From the NCBI RefSeq assembly GCF_019649055.1, contig NW_026570222.1, positions 3,534,001 to 3,598,000 of the forward strand: a stretch of DNA of 64,000 bases, read 5' to 3'. The DNA is from Paramacrobiotus metropolitanus. Taxonomy: Eukaryota > Tardigrada > Eutardigrada > Parachela > Macrobiotidae. Below are positions 1 through 10,550 of the stretch, piece by piece. Positions within the stretch are counted from its first letter, which is position 1. Each line of letters opens with the position of its first letter. The notes beneath the pieces are model-generated. The model was not told the DNA's origin. It was given only the letters and a program-made list of their open reading frames with translations, and ran no database searches. A program made the translations under genes and the position numbers.

Positions 1-1409
1 GACTGTTGCCAAAGGTATCGGCCGTGCAAGCTAACAACGAGCACTCGTCCAAACCTTGTTTCTGTGAGTGCTTCATAACCTCCAACTCCAAAACCGATCC
101 CAATGCAGGAAATGTAGAAATCACATCGAAATAGTTTTTCGTTTCCGTGTTAATGTTTTCGCGAATACGGAGGATAAGAGATCCAGGGCCTGCACATGAG
201 CCCAGAAACACTAGACCATCGCCAATAACAGACAGCTAAAACCAGAAAAAATAAATTAAATCGCCTGATAGTTATAAACGCACTTCCAAAACAGAACTGT
301 CAGTTGTTGGAAAACTAAGGAAAAAGTAAAAGCAACTGCACGGCTTATATTCAGACATCGACAATCATTTGTACCGTTTGTGCAACTGCGGCAACACCCA
401 AGAGTTCCACATTCAATTTACAAGGGGGAAGTTTTAAGCGAATACGCTCCTCCATGTTGTGTGGACAATGGCGATAAATTACCAACACAAGTCGCCCGTC
501 ACTGTATCCCAACAAGTACGTCACGACCATCCGAACAGTATCCCTGTACAGCTCGCACGAAGATATAACTCCTGCACGTGTTAAAAACGGGGAAACGGCG
601 CTCGCGTACTCCTTTGTGTTGAAATACTGCACTGCACCGTTGCCAACAACCAGCACACCTGGTGCTTCCGTCGGGAGATCCACAACCAGCATCAAATCCG
701 CTTCGAAGTCTAACTTTGTAAATGACGATTCAACCTTCTCCTTTTCCCTGGTTTTCATATTAAGGGAGGAAAACGTTAACAGCGGCCCCTGCAAGGGTAG
801 ACCCTCGTGCATTCTGATGGTGGTCTGTAGGATGGCCAGAGAATAATTATTTTCATTAGGCTGTAGAAATCCCAGTCCGACGATGCCACCGATATCGTGC
901 GTATCCACACGGATGGGAAATGTCTCAAATTTAAGAGCCGATGTGAACTGGATAATTTCCAGTCGCTGCCTGAACAATGCAAGACAGATTGTGGTGCGAG
1001 GATGATAATGAAAGGCAGCGAGAGGACCGCTTTCCAGTAGAATCAGATCAGCATTGCTGGGAAATTTGCCCGCGCCCCGTTCAACGATTTTGATTCCCGA
1101 AGAAGAGTTTTCAAACTGCAACATAATCAGATGATGCCGCCGAGTGAGAATCAAGACAGCATGATGGCTGTCGGCTTCAGGGCGAAATGCCCACAGCCCA
1201 CTGACAGCGGCGGAGAAATTGAGCTGTCTGACATCCTGCAGATCATCGCCATCTACTCGCGATAATTCCAGATAATTTGTCCGAACCGTCAGCAACTCTA
1301 AATGGTCCTTCGTTGTGAAATGACCACTGGCGGCGTACTTCACAACGTTGCTCTGGTAAGCTGTGGCCACATAGTAGCAGCCTTGCGGTGGCGAAGGCTG
1401 GACAGCCAT
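1..1409 (-). CDS. DDB1: DDB1-like protein, N-terminal part (runs off the window start)
   Basis: Exon 1 is 375..1409 and exon 2 is 235 down to the window edge. They join in phase 0 through a GTACAA donor after codon ACG and a TTTTAG acceptor. The protein begins MAVQPSPPQGCYYVATAYQS and follows the first beta-propeller of DNA-damage-binding protein 1: YYVATAY near the start, GHFTTKDHLELL, the LELLGV region near residue 335, then GDGLVFLGS and FPALGSVLELEV in exon 2. In the known family DDB1 is the adaptor of CUL4 ubiquitin ligases and part of UV-damage recognition. Identity is clearly reduced compared with vertebrate DDB1, so a divergent paralog is possible. A TTTCCTAG ten bases before the ATG suggests a 5'-UTR intron. 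The C-terminal two thirds are outside the window. Confidence 0.82.
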
Positions 1410-1757
1410 TCCAAGTGCTCTAGGAAAACAAACAATGCAGAATTACCATGCACTGAACCTGTCAAAGAGCTGAAAAGGTGAGAAAACTCAGAAAAGGTAC
1501 TGTACGTAAGCGTAGTAGCTGGTCAAATTTTGCTAAGACTTGAGACGCTGTTTTGCGAAACCGCATCAAAATCTGGCCTACAATTTTTACAGCCCACCAG
1601 TGTCCTCACTTAAAAAACGCTCATAAATCACGAAAAACAAGCAAAAGTTACGACGAAGCAGTCGAAGCTGAAAACGGAAAACCATTGCCCGTTTATCATC
1701 GTTCTTGGTTTTTGCATTCCAGCACCTACCTTTTTTCACACGGCTATGGCCTTATCT
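1410..1757. other. Spacer between DDB1-like gene and foldback element
   Basis: I see no convincing gene. An open frame at 1553..1801 on the plus strand has no family resemblance and runs into the repeat, so it is treated as chance. Confidence 0.5.
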
Positions 1758-2528
1758 TATGGCGTACCAAATACCTCACCCCCGTAAACCTTAAAACTTA
1801 AAACTCAGAACACTAACACGTAAAACACTAAAACGTAAAACGTATGTAAAACACTAAAACACTAAAACGTGAAACACTAAAACGTAAAACCGTAAAACGT
1901 AAAACACAATACCGTAAAACTCAGAATCGTAAACCTCAGAACTCAGAATCGTAGAACTTGAAACTGTAAACCATGAAACATGAAATCGTGGTTTTCGTGG
2001 ACAGACATTTCTTCACTTTTCAGAGTTCCAATTCCACAATGCCAATTCCAATAATATTAATGGAATTCTACTTAATTATTGGAGTTAGGCGGTGATTTTG
2101 GATTGGATTGGCGTTGGTGGAACTACCGTTTATTTTTGCTTTTCTTGTGGAATTGGAAATCTGAAAAGTGAAAAATTTTTCCAGTCCACGAAAACCACGA
2201 CTTCATGTTTCATGGTTTACAGTTTCAAGTTCTATGATTCTGAGTTCTGAGGTTTACGATTCTGAGTTCTGAGTTTTACGGTATTGTGTTTTACGTTTTA
2301 CGGTTTTACGTTTTAGTGTTTTACGTTTTACGTTATAGTGTTTTACGTTTTAGTATTAGTGTTTTACGTTTTAGTGTTTTAGTGTTTTACGTTTTAGTGT
2401 TTTATGTTTTACGTTTGTGTTTTACGTTTTAGTGTTTTAGTGTTTTACATACGTTTTACGTTTTAGTGTTTTACGTGTTAGTGTTCGGAGTTTTAAGTTT
2501 ACGGGGGTGAGGTATTTGGTACGCCATA
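1758..2528. mobile_element. Foldback element with long inverted arms
   Basis: The ends are near-perfect inverted copies: GGCGTACCAAATACCTCACC begins at 1761, and its reverse complement ends near 2525. The arms run inward for roughly 290 bases on the left (to about 2050) and 390 on the right (from about 2140). They are built largely from degenerate iterations of ACGTTTTAGTGTTTT. The inner part of the arms (TTCACTTTTCAGA / TCTGAAAAGTGAA, and CCACGAAAACCACGA) also pairs. The element is bordered by TA on both sides (1758-1759 and 2527-2528). No coding capacity is seen. It resembles a foldback or MITE-type non-autonomous DNA element; the superfamily is not determined. Confidence 0.8.
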
Positions 2529-2676
2529 TTATCTGAGCTGTCAGATTCTATGGCAATGAACACTTCGGCGGAAGTTTACAAGTTGTCAGATTCTTAGTTC
2601 TAATAACGCACTGAAAAGAAGCTCATTCTCACGCTCTGTAAGAAAACTCTAGCGGGGCGTCCCCCCGTGGGGACTG

Positions 2677-3457
2677 TTCCGAAGGACGGGTTTTATTACA
2701 TAATAAGTTAATAACTGCAAAAAACTTCTGTTGTGGAGTTGTTTACTGGGAAGATTGCCTGAGTGCAAGCTGGACGGCTATTTCAGCGAAATAGTCTGCG
2801 GCAAGTGCAACCACCTCGCGTACGCGCATACGTGTATTAGTCTCGACTTTGGGTACGAGTACCTGATTCCGACTGCCACTATCTCCAAAACTTGCAGCAT
2901 CAGTTTTTCGTTGTCACTTTAACAAACCTTCCCAGTTAATGTTTCAGAATAGAGAATAAAATTTTAGAATTTTTTGATATTTTGAAAGTAGGTTTTTATG
3001 GAGAACCAAGAAGGTTAGTTTTGTTTTGGTTTCTCGTAGACTTAGCATAGGTCCGTCCGATGGAGGCGTTGCTTGCACCCTATGCTATGTCTACGAGAAA
3101 CCAAAACAAGCATAACTTTCTTGGTTCCCCACAAAAAAACACTTATCAGAGATCAAAAAGCGTCAAATTTTTCTTTCTATTTTCTGAGATGTTGGTTAGG
3201 AACTTTTATGGAAAGGTAAACAAAAAAACTAGTGCTTCAAACTTTGGGATCAACTGATGACATTCAGTGCGTTCTTTCACTGTTCACATACATGCTCCAC
3301 CTCTACCTCTGCATCTCTGCCCATCCTGAGTTACAGCATTTCTGTCTCTCTTTGAGTTTACAGTAAATTTCTCTCTGTTGTCAGTTAACGTTCTGTCTGT
3401 CCTGTGTTACAAACTTACAAGTTACAATATGACTCGACATGGATCCATACCTACAGG

Positions 3458-3491
<34 letters not shown>

Positions 3492-3525
3492 CCCGTGGAC
3501 GTTTGCAGCGCTACGTCCTTCGGAA
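2677..3525. mobile_element. Non-autonomous element, copy A of a tandem pair
   Basis: It is bounded by an 11-base inverted repeat, TTCCGAAGGAC at 2677-2687 and GTCCTTCGGAA at 3515-3525. Inside, a stem of about 50 bases pairs 3002-3050 with 3080-3128 (GAACCAAGAA... against ...TTCTTGGTTC). A T/C-rich tract with CTGAGTTACAG-like repeats follows, then an AT microsatellite at about 3459-3491. No protein is encoded. The architecture (short terminal stem, internal palindrome, microsatellite near one end) recalls Helitron-like or MITE derivatives, but the class is inference. Confidence 0.7.
3459..3491. repeat. AT microsatellite
   Basis: Run of TATATA with one CA interruption, inside copy A of the tandem element. 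Short chance ORFs across it reflect the alternating sequence. Confidence 0.85.
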
Positions 3526-3721
3526 AATATTCCATCTATCCAGACAGTTCCAGTGCGACAAAACTGCACACACAAAATTACAAACCATTTCTGGCGAAAA
3601 AATTTTCGATTTTGAGCTGCACTGGCTGTACTGGCCGCGTATGCGCGTTGTGCAGTTGCACTGAAAGATTTAGTGCCTAATGCCTGTTACAAACACTCGC
3701 GTGGCGCGGCTCGTAGCCGCA

Positions 3722-4595
3722 TTGCGAAGAAAATGGACGGTTTGATTACATAATTAAAATCGAAAAAAAACGTTGTTGTGGAATTTGTTTACTGGGAAGT
3801 TTCCTTGAGTGCATCGCTGTCGGCCCGTTTTAGCGAGCTGGTCTGCGGCAGCCACCTCGCGTACGCGCTTACATGTATTAGTCTGGCTAGCAGATCCAAG
3901 TCGCGACTGCCACTTGATCTCCAAAACTTGCAGCCTCCGTTTTTCTATGTCTCCCTAATGAAACATTCCAGTCAATGCTTCAGAACAGAGAATAAAATTT
4001 CAGAATTTTTTTGATATCTCGAGAGTAGGTTTTTATAGGGAACCAAGGAAGTTATGTTCGCTTCGGTTTCTCATAGACACAGCATGGGTCCGTGCGATGG
4101 GGGCGTTGCTTGCACCCTATGCATTGTCTACGAGAAACCAAAACAAGCATAACTTTCTTGGTTCGCCATAAATAATTACTAATCAGAGATCAAAAAGCTT
4201 ATAAATTTTTTCTCTTTCTTCTGAGATGTAGGTTAACAAGTTTTATGGAAGGGTAAACGCAAAAATAGCGCTTGAAACTCTGGATCAACTGGCCATGGAA
4301 TTCAGTGCATTCTTTCACCGTTCACATAACCTGCTCCTCCCATGCATCTGCACCCTGTCTGTCCTCAGTTACAGCAATTCTATCTCTCCTGAGTTACAAA
4401 AGTTTACATGTCTGTCTCTCCTGAGTTTACAAAAGTTAGATTTCTCTCTACTCTCAGTTAATTTCTGTCTTTCTTCAGTTACAACCTTACAAGTTACAAT
4501 ATCACACGACATGGATCCATAGCTTGAAGCTATATTATTATTATTACATAATATAATATAACTTCAGAAAATATGCAGCGCTATTTTCTTCGCAA
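3722..4595. mobile_element. Non-autonomous element, copy B of a tandem pair
   Basis: A direct, diverged second copy of the element at 2677..3525, separated from it by about 200 bases. Shared landmarks are TTTACTGGGAAG, the CACCTCGCGTACGCGC block, the internal palindrome (4037-4085 with 4120-4168) and the CTGTC/CTGAGTTACA pyrimidine tract. Its terminal stem is TTGCGAAGAAAAT (3722-3734) with ATTTTCTTCGCAA (4583-4595). This differs in sequence from the stem of copy A but is still perfectly paired. Confidence 0.7.
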
Positions 4596-4885
4596 AAGTA
4601 ATATGCATGCAGTGCCATGATCGGTCGGTATCAGCCAATTTCGCCTATGGGACATTTCGCCTACGGGACATTTCGCCTGTAAATTCGATTCGAATCCTAA
4701 ATAACGCTGATACTAAGGGTAATCAATCCTATGAGAATTATTTCACTGATGTTTTGCCTGAAGTGGGGCACAACGCTCCGTTGCGCGCCCGTGAAAGATA
4801 ACGCGAGTTAGTCACCACAACATTCTCAAGCCGAATGCTAACGGCTGCGCTTATTGGTCCGCTACGTGATCCACAGATGAATTAC

Positions 4886-4911
4886 AAAACGCAGCTTCGA
4901 AGCTGCGTTTT
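4886..4911. repeat. 26-base perfect palindrome
   Basis: AAAACGCAGCTTC is followed directly by its exact reverse complement, inside the 1.2 kb TIR element. On paper it looks like a bacterial intrinsic terminator, but here it is most likely part of the element. Confidence 0.8.
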
Positions 4912-5559
4912 CTATTTCACATACACATTCACCTCCGTGGTTCAGTATAGCCAACGGAGCTTTACACAGTGGCCACCCGTAACATGTTGAAGAGTTTTAA
5001 GTTTATTAGCTAATTTACTAATAAATGTGATTGAGTATTAATCTGCATTACTAATTTATTGAGTATTTATCTGCATTACTAAATGCTGCTATTAGTAACT
5101 GACTATTAGTGACTGACTAATTGCTAATTTAGTAATTACTATAAGCTATTGCTATTAGTAATTTATGATGTAGTTTAGATTGCGTTACTGCCTAATTCTT
5201 AATACATTAATTAATTACGCTAATTAAATTAGTGAAGTTACATTGAGTAAACGGCATTACATTGATCAGTTAAGTGATAAATTAACAATCACCCTCAAGC
5301 ATTCGGATTAATGTGAGCCTGTGACCCTGCAGTACAATTCATTTTTGTGTATGCAGGCTTAAAGCACGATTCATTTAGCAGTCAGTGCTTGCGCTTTATC
5401 TGGTGATCCACAGCTTATTACTGGCCCAACGCATTCTCGTTTTTTGCTATGTGTCATCCTTCGGTGACGCATACAGAATTCACATTTTATTGCGCGATAT
5501 CGTACTCGAAAAGATAAGTATAGGATTGATTAGGCCTACCAAAAGCGTTTTCTTATGGT

Positions 5560-5725
5560 TTCTCATTTTTTTCTTATATTTCTTGTTTTCTTAGGTTTTC
5601 TTATGTTGCTTAGGTTTTCTTAGGTTTCTTGGGTTTCCTTACGTTTCTTAGGTTTTCTTAGGTTTCTCAGATTTCTTAGGTTTTTTTTAGGTTTCTTAGG
5701 TTTTCTTTGGTTTCTTAGGTGTGTT
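5560..5725 (+). repeat. TTCTTAGGTT minisatellite
   Basis: About 12 imperfect iterations of a 10-14 base unit (TTCTTAGGTT, TTTCTTAGG) near the right end of the TIR element. Confidence 0.75.
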
Positions 5726-6160
5726 ATTTATGATTCGAATTTCGAAACAAATGTTAGGCGAAATGTCCTTTAGGCGAAATGTCCTTTAGGCGAAATGTCC
5801 TTTAGGCGAAATGTCCCGTAGGCGAAATGGGTGGCAGCCCCATGATCAATGTATGCACCATATGCACTACGGTACAATAGTTATGATTGCCAGTGCTTAA
5901 AATGTTTTCTTTTCTGTTAAATTTGTCATTTGTGCCTTTGTTTTGAGCGAAGCGAATTTTGGGTTCTGCCGAGAAGATTTGCGTGAAGCTGGTGTAAGTT
6001 TAGCTGTACTTAATTTCAGAAGTTGCACTGTGCGTTGGATTCGATCACTGATTGTAAATTCGAGGAACATCGGCTCTGATTGTGAGTCTGGCCTGACTCT
6101 GTTGACTGTTAGTGTCACTTATTGAGTCCTCAATCCTCATTCACTCCTTCTAGCCGAGCC

Positions 6161-6520
6161 ATGTCTGATCAATATTCCATGGTAGTGAAAAGCTCGCTGA
6201 AACTGAAAACGAGTGGAGCGGGAGAGGCTGGAATCCGGAAGAAGAAAAAGAAGACGATCCCATCGAATGATGAATCTTCAAATGCTCCAAATTCGCATGA
6301 AGACATTCAGATGAAAAAGACGTTGTCCGATAAACCTTCCAAAGCATCCTCAAAGACACCAGCGGAATTAAAATTCCAAGAGATGCAGGAAAAGCGTCAG
6401 GTGGAGAGGATTATGAAGAAAGCGGAGAAGACTCATAAACAACGAGTGGAAGAATTCAACAAGCACCTTGATGCTTTATCAGAACACTACGATATCCCGA
6501 AAGTCAGTTGGACGAAATAG
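6161..6520 (+). CDS. FAM32A: FAM32A homolog, single exon
   Basis: A 119-residue basic protein starting MSDQYSMVVKSSLKLK. The N-terminal SSLKLK followed by a lysine run (KKKKKT) and the C-terminal half EMQEKRQVERIMKKA, THKQRVEEFNKHLD, SEHYDIPKVSWTK match the FAM32A family almost residue for residue; human FAM32A is also about 112 aa and ends in IPKVSWTK. In human spliceosome structures FAM32A is a nuclear factor whose C-terminal tail reaches the catalytic centre before exon ligation. The ATG at 6161 was chosen over the in-frame upstream start at 6122 because conservation begins there. An AATAAA polyadenylation signal lies at 6553, only 33 bases past the stop. No intron is needed. Confidence 0.95.
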   Translation: MSDQYSMVVKSSLKLKTSGAGEAGIRKKKKKTIPSNDESSNAPNSHEDIQMKKTLSDKPSKASSKTPAELKFQEMQEKRQVERIMKKAEKTHKQRVEEFNKHLDALSEHYDIPKVSWTK

Positions 6521-6552
6521 TTCTCGATGTTGGAAACTTGGACATTTTTGTA

Positions 6553-6558
6553 GAATAA
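6553..6558 (+). terminator. Polyadenylation signal of FAM32A
   Basis: AATAAA 33 bases downstream of the FAM32A stop codon. Confidence 0.7.
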
Positions 6559-6559
6559 A

Positions 6560-7935
6560 ATGGTCAAGTAGAACAGCTTGTCCATTTCAGCGTTGAATAG
6601 AAATAAGTTCAGTTACGCTGCCGCAGTAATCAAACTTATAGATTTGCATTGATGGCCATTTGATGACTCGTCGCTGTGCGGCTTCTCAGCTTCTGTCAGA
6701 TTTGTCGCTTTTTTCTGTATTTGGAGTCTGGACTTAGCGTACTCGTATAAGAACTTAAATTTCGAGAATAAAATACTTCTTTAGTCTTCTGCGCTATTTG
6801 AGGTCAGCAGCTTCCGTAGTGAGACTATAATTACTTTATATCGGAGAAGTTACTGTAGTATTTATTACGAGCTTATACCAAATTTGGATCGCTTATTACC
6901 AATGGGAATTATTTTTTTCTCACTTGTCATTGTAATTTGTAGTGTCTCTAAAAGCAGCAAAATATAACAAGAAATAAAAAACACCTGCACTTTCTTCTTC
7001 ATGTGTTCGAAGCTGCAAAATTAATACTTCTACTGTAATAACAACACATAAACAAGGCATCAATAATCAGATGATAAAAAATTAATAGTATCTATGATAG
7101 CTTATACAAATGCGTTCACCTACAGTAAATCATAAAATTAAAAAAAAAATTTAATTTAACTGCTATTAATAAAAATTACTTGTAGTACATTCCTGGTTCA
7201 TACTTCATACCTGCTACCTGGATGGCGGATTCATAGTGGTAGCCGTATTCCGTTGGTGGCTGTTATAGCCGCAGGCTATAGAGTAAGTATAGAATTTAAA
7301 TGCCCGTCCATTACGAACTTGCGAGCGCTGTTTGCTGTGCGGTTTGTGCCTGGCAGCCTGCTGAGCAATCCTTCCTTCTCTAAAACGAAGTTTACAATTG
7401 TTAGAATTTTGTCAAAAATTACTGAATATTAACTTGTGTTTGTTAAATCATCATAAATATTACTAACTGCGATAAAAAATATTATTACGATTATTTGGGA
7501 ATATTCCAGTTTCAAGCTTGCATCTTTCGTTTGTATGTAGCGCGCCGCTGTCAGCTGTCCTTGAAGTACAAAAATGTGTACATTAATTTTTGATTTTAAT
7601 CCGTACATGAAACTTACACCGCGCGTTTTGTCTTTTTGCGGTGCGAATGGTTGCACCATTAACAACAAATACAAAAACTTACAATTATATGATTACAACA
7701 ATAGTAATCTTGCTATAATTCTGATAATTTTGTGCTAGAATGAGGAAATGGTAACCGGATTCGAAAACTTTTGCAGCAGCGCCCTGCTTGAGTGAGTACA
7801 AGGACTAAAAGAATCGCGAAGCAACAATAATATCAGGTATTTTGTCGGAACTCTATCGGTTACGTTGCGGCGGTGTTGACGCAACGATTGCATACCTGCT
7901 TAAGTTGTAATCCTATTGTTTGGACAAAAGCGAGA
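6560..7935. other. AT-rich intergenic region
   Basis: Between FAM32A and the 53BP1-like gene. AT-rich, with many short chance ORFs and no recognisable domain. It must contain the promoter of the downstream gene and possibly 5' exons that I cannot identify. Confidence 0.5.
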
Positions 7936-10194
7936 ATGGAGGAGCCCATGCCAGAAACGGCACAAGCCGCACAACATGCCGATGACAATGCATTGCGCAT
8001 TGGCGACAGCGAATATCAGAAAGGGGAACTTGTCTTTGGCTTGTTTAAAGACTCCAAATTCCTCGAAGACCGCTGGTATTTAGCGCGAGTGCTGGGCGTC
8101 GACGCAGACAAAAAGTATGTCCTTCCGCATCCTACTTTGCGACTATGTTTTGTTTTCAGAAATCAGTAGAATTATCGCGTTGTTTCGATATGCATAGGAA
8201 TTTTGAAGTGGAATGGTTTGAAGACAAAAAAGCCGAAATTCTACCTCCGAACTATGTGATGAAACAGAAGGATATGATCCAGCCCGGTCTGGATGTGAAC
8301 ATTTTGCGGCAGGGAAAAACGCTGTATGATGTGGTTACTGTGACCGAGTTCCGGGAAGATGGGAAGCATGTGTTCAAAAACAGACGCGGAACAGTCGTGA
8401 AGTAGGCCCTTTATTTAATTTTAAAGAACTAGGCTGCTAAAGGCGTTTATTTTAAGTTGAATGAGTTATTTTGTCTTATATTTAGTATTTTGACGTTAAT
8501 ATGGATGTTGCCTTAAATTTAGAATGAACTGACAATAATTGCTTGCTTAGCGTTAAACTGCCAGCAATATTTGTGCCCACGAAACTCTTTTACAGTTTTA
8601 GATTTCTCACTTCAACGCTGTAAGCATAAAATAAAGTAATAAAATTGGATGAAAATCGCGAGTACGATGTTCTCAGTTTGTGTAAATCGTGATTTTTCTT
8701 CGCAGAAATCATCCTCCGATCGAAAGTATTATGGTAAAGGTTCCTGATTTAGAGGAGTTTCGCAATTTTAAAGACCAAAAGCGCCGCATGCCAGTGAGTG
8801 AAACGGACCAAGCGGTGGCTGGAACCGCAGATGGCAATAAGCCGTCGGCTGCCAGACCGAAAAAATTGCTCAAAGGTACAGCGTGGTCGTTTCCGATGAA
8901 AAAATACTTGCATCTGTCGCTTTGAAAATGGAACATTGCCGCTGTTTAGCCGCTTCACGGCCTGAATCGGCCAAGAGCGTCGACACAGAGAAGTTAGCAA
9001 ATGGTTCTGGAAGCAGCACCTCTTCGCCGCGAACATCTCTCCATGGAACGGCCAGTGAAGCCAAAAGTAGTATTTGCAACAAAATTTTTTGTAGCATTAT
9101 GGTGAACTGCTTGGAATTTTTTGAATTCATATACTAACTTACTTATTGTTAGTTTTATTCATATTCAGTACGAGAGCTGAGACCGAAGAGGTAACTCATT
9201 TCTGAATTTCTTAGCTGGGTTTCTCTCTGGATGGAATTTCATATTTTCCGAAGGGTCGGCTAAGGATGGATCATTTTCTCGCTCTAAACTGACTGCGGAG
9301 ATTGAATCAGTTGGCGGGAAAGTGTGGTCAACATTTTCTGAGTTATCAAAAGTAAGCAGCAGCTTTTCCGGATGACACCTGTTATGATGATAATTTGAAT
9401 GCATTTTTGGACTTTTCTAGTCAGCTGGCAACAAAATGTTACTGGCACCTACCTACAGTCGGACGGCGAAATATTTTCAATGTTTAGCAGCCAATATACC
9501 GTGCATTTCTCATCGCTGGATTGATGAACTGATGGCTGAAAACAAATTTAGTTTGTTCCAGAGCTTCCGGTTACCTGCGGGACGTTCTACAAGTGGTGCA
9601 GGAGCAGTCGTCGAATGGTGAGAACTGGCACGAAAAGAAAATATCCATCTGCCGCGAATGCAGTATGTAACTGTTGGTACGGTGGTTTCAGGAAGCCGAG
9701 ATCTCATGGTTTACTGAAGGGTAGGCGGTTGGGATTTTTTTCTGTTAATTCCATAGAAAGTGTGTGGAGACCGATCGTTCGAGCTGCCGGAGCGGAATGT
9801 GTTGTTTTAGAATTCCATAATTTTCTTTCGGGTAAGGCTTGCAACCGTATTAATTAAAAACAGTATGTTATAGTTGGTACTTATACTTACTGAAAGTGTT
9901 GTATTTTTTCGGGTATCAGCCTATCAAGTGGTGTACTTTGTGGTTGTATGGTGAATCGCTTTGTAGTTGCCGAATGTCATAGTTGTAATTAGGTGAATGC
10001 CTTTGTATTTCCAAATTCCAGGTACATTGTTGGATGATACTGGTTTGGGAAAATTGCAACTGCATGTTATCATGCATGAAGAACAGTGTCCAACGGAGTT
10101 GGTGGATGCCGCGCGCAACTGCAATGTGCCACTGTGTGATACGGAATGGCTGTTGGAAACCCTTATTCAAGGAACGATACAGCCATGTGCCTAA
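7936..10194 (+). CDS. TP53BP1: Compact 53BP1-like protein (Tudor domains plus tandem BRCT)
   Basis: Nine exons join in frame: 7936-8114, 8198-8401, 8706-8875, 8950-9066, 9215-9351, 9421-9617, 9692-9720, 9757-9831, 10022-10194 (1281 bases, 426 aa). Residues about 25-130 resemble the tandem Tudor module (GELVFGLFKDS, RWYLARVLGVD, FEVEWFEDKK). A Ser-rich linker follows. Residues about 205-426 match the two BRCT repeats of 53BP1: SGWNFIFSEGS, then SRTAKYFQCLAANIPCISHR and FRLPAG, which align closely with human CRTRKYFLCLASGIPCVSH and LLPAG. The end is CDTEWLLETLI. Human 53BP1 is about 1970 aa and directs double-strand-break repair at H4K20me2 chromatin. The long N-terminal phospho-region is absent here. 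The ATG at 7936 is the first in its open frame; unseen upstream exons cannot be excluded. Confidence 0.85.
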
Positions 10195-10550
10195 ATGATC
10201 TACCTCGACAAAGTTACCAGTGCCGGTTTCTGAATGTCAGCCAGTATTTCTGTTTGTTGTTGAAATACGTTTTTGTTATAATCATCTTCTAATTTGTGCA
10301 ATCCTATTTTCGCCGAGTGTTTGTCTTTGTCTTCCTAGTTAACATGTTTAATATATCGTGCCTGTTTGGATTTCCTGTTTGGTAACTCACGAGTTTCGTT
10401 AAATAATGTTTTTATAAAAGGCATGCTAACCTAATGAAAAGTTCTTTTATTAGCAAATCGCAAGCATTGGATTTGTTTCGTTAATAGTCGTTTCAAAAGA
10501 TTAACATCAGATGCGGAAGTAACGATCGATATCATCATTTGGAAATAACT

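Larger units (their letters stand above)
4623..5839. mobile_element. 1.2 kb TIR element flanked by an 8-base duplication
   Basis: CCATGATC occurs on both sides (4615-4622 and 5840-5847), which fits a target-site duplication. The ends carry inverted, iterated motifs: ATTTCGCCTAYGGGAC twice on the left and AGGCGAAATGTCC four times on the right. The interior is AT-rich, with a CTAATTTAGTAA-like region near 4990-5290 and a TTCTTAGGTT minisatellite at about 5560-5725. No transposase is encoded. An 8-base duplication would suit a hAT-like origin and 9 bases a Mutator-like one; the single mismatch just outside leaves both open. Confidence 0.75.

Noticed and set aside
1553-1801. 82-codon plus-strand ORF next to the foldback element
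   Set aside because: No family resemblance, and its 3' part is element sequence.
9169-9190. 22-base microexon in the 53BP1-like gene (between CATATTCAG and GTAACT)
   Set aside because: Its length breaks the reading frame; joining 9066 directly to 9215 keeps it.
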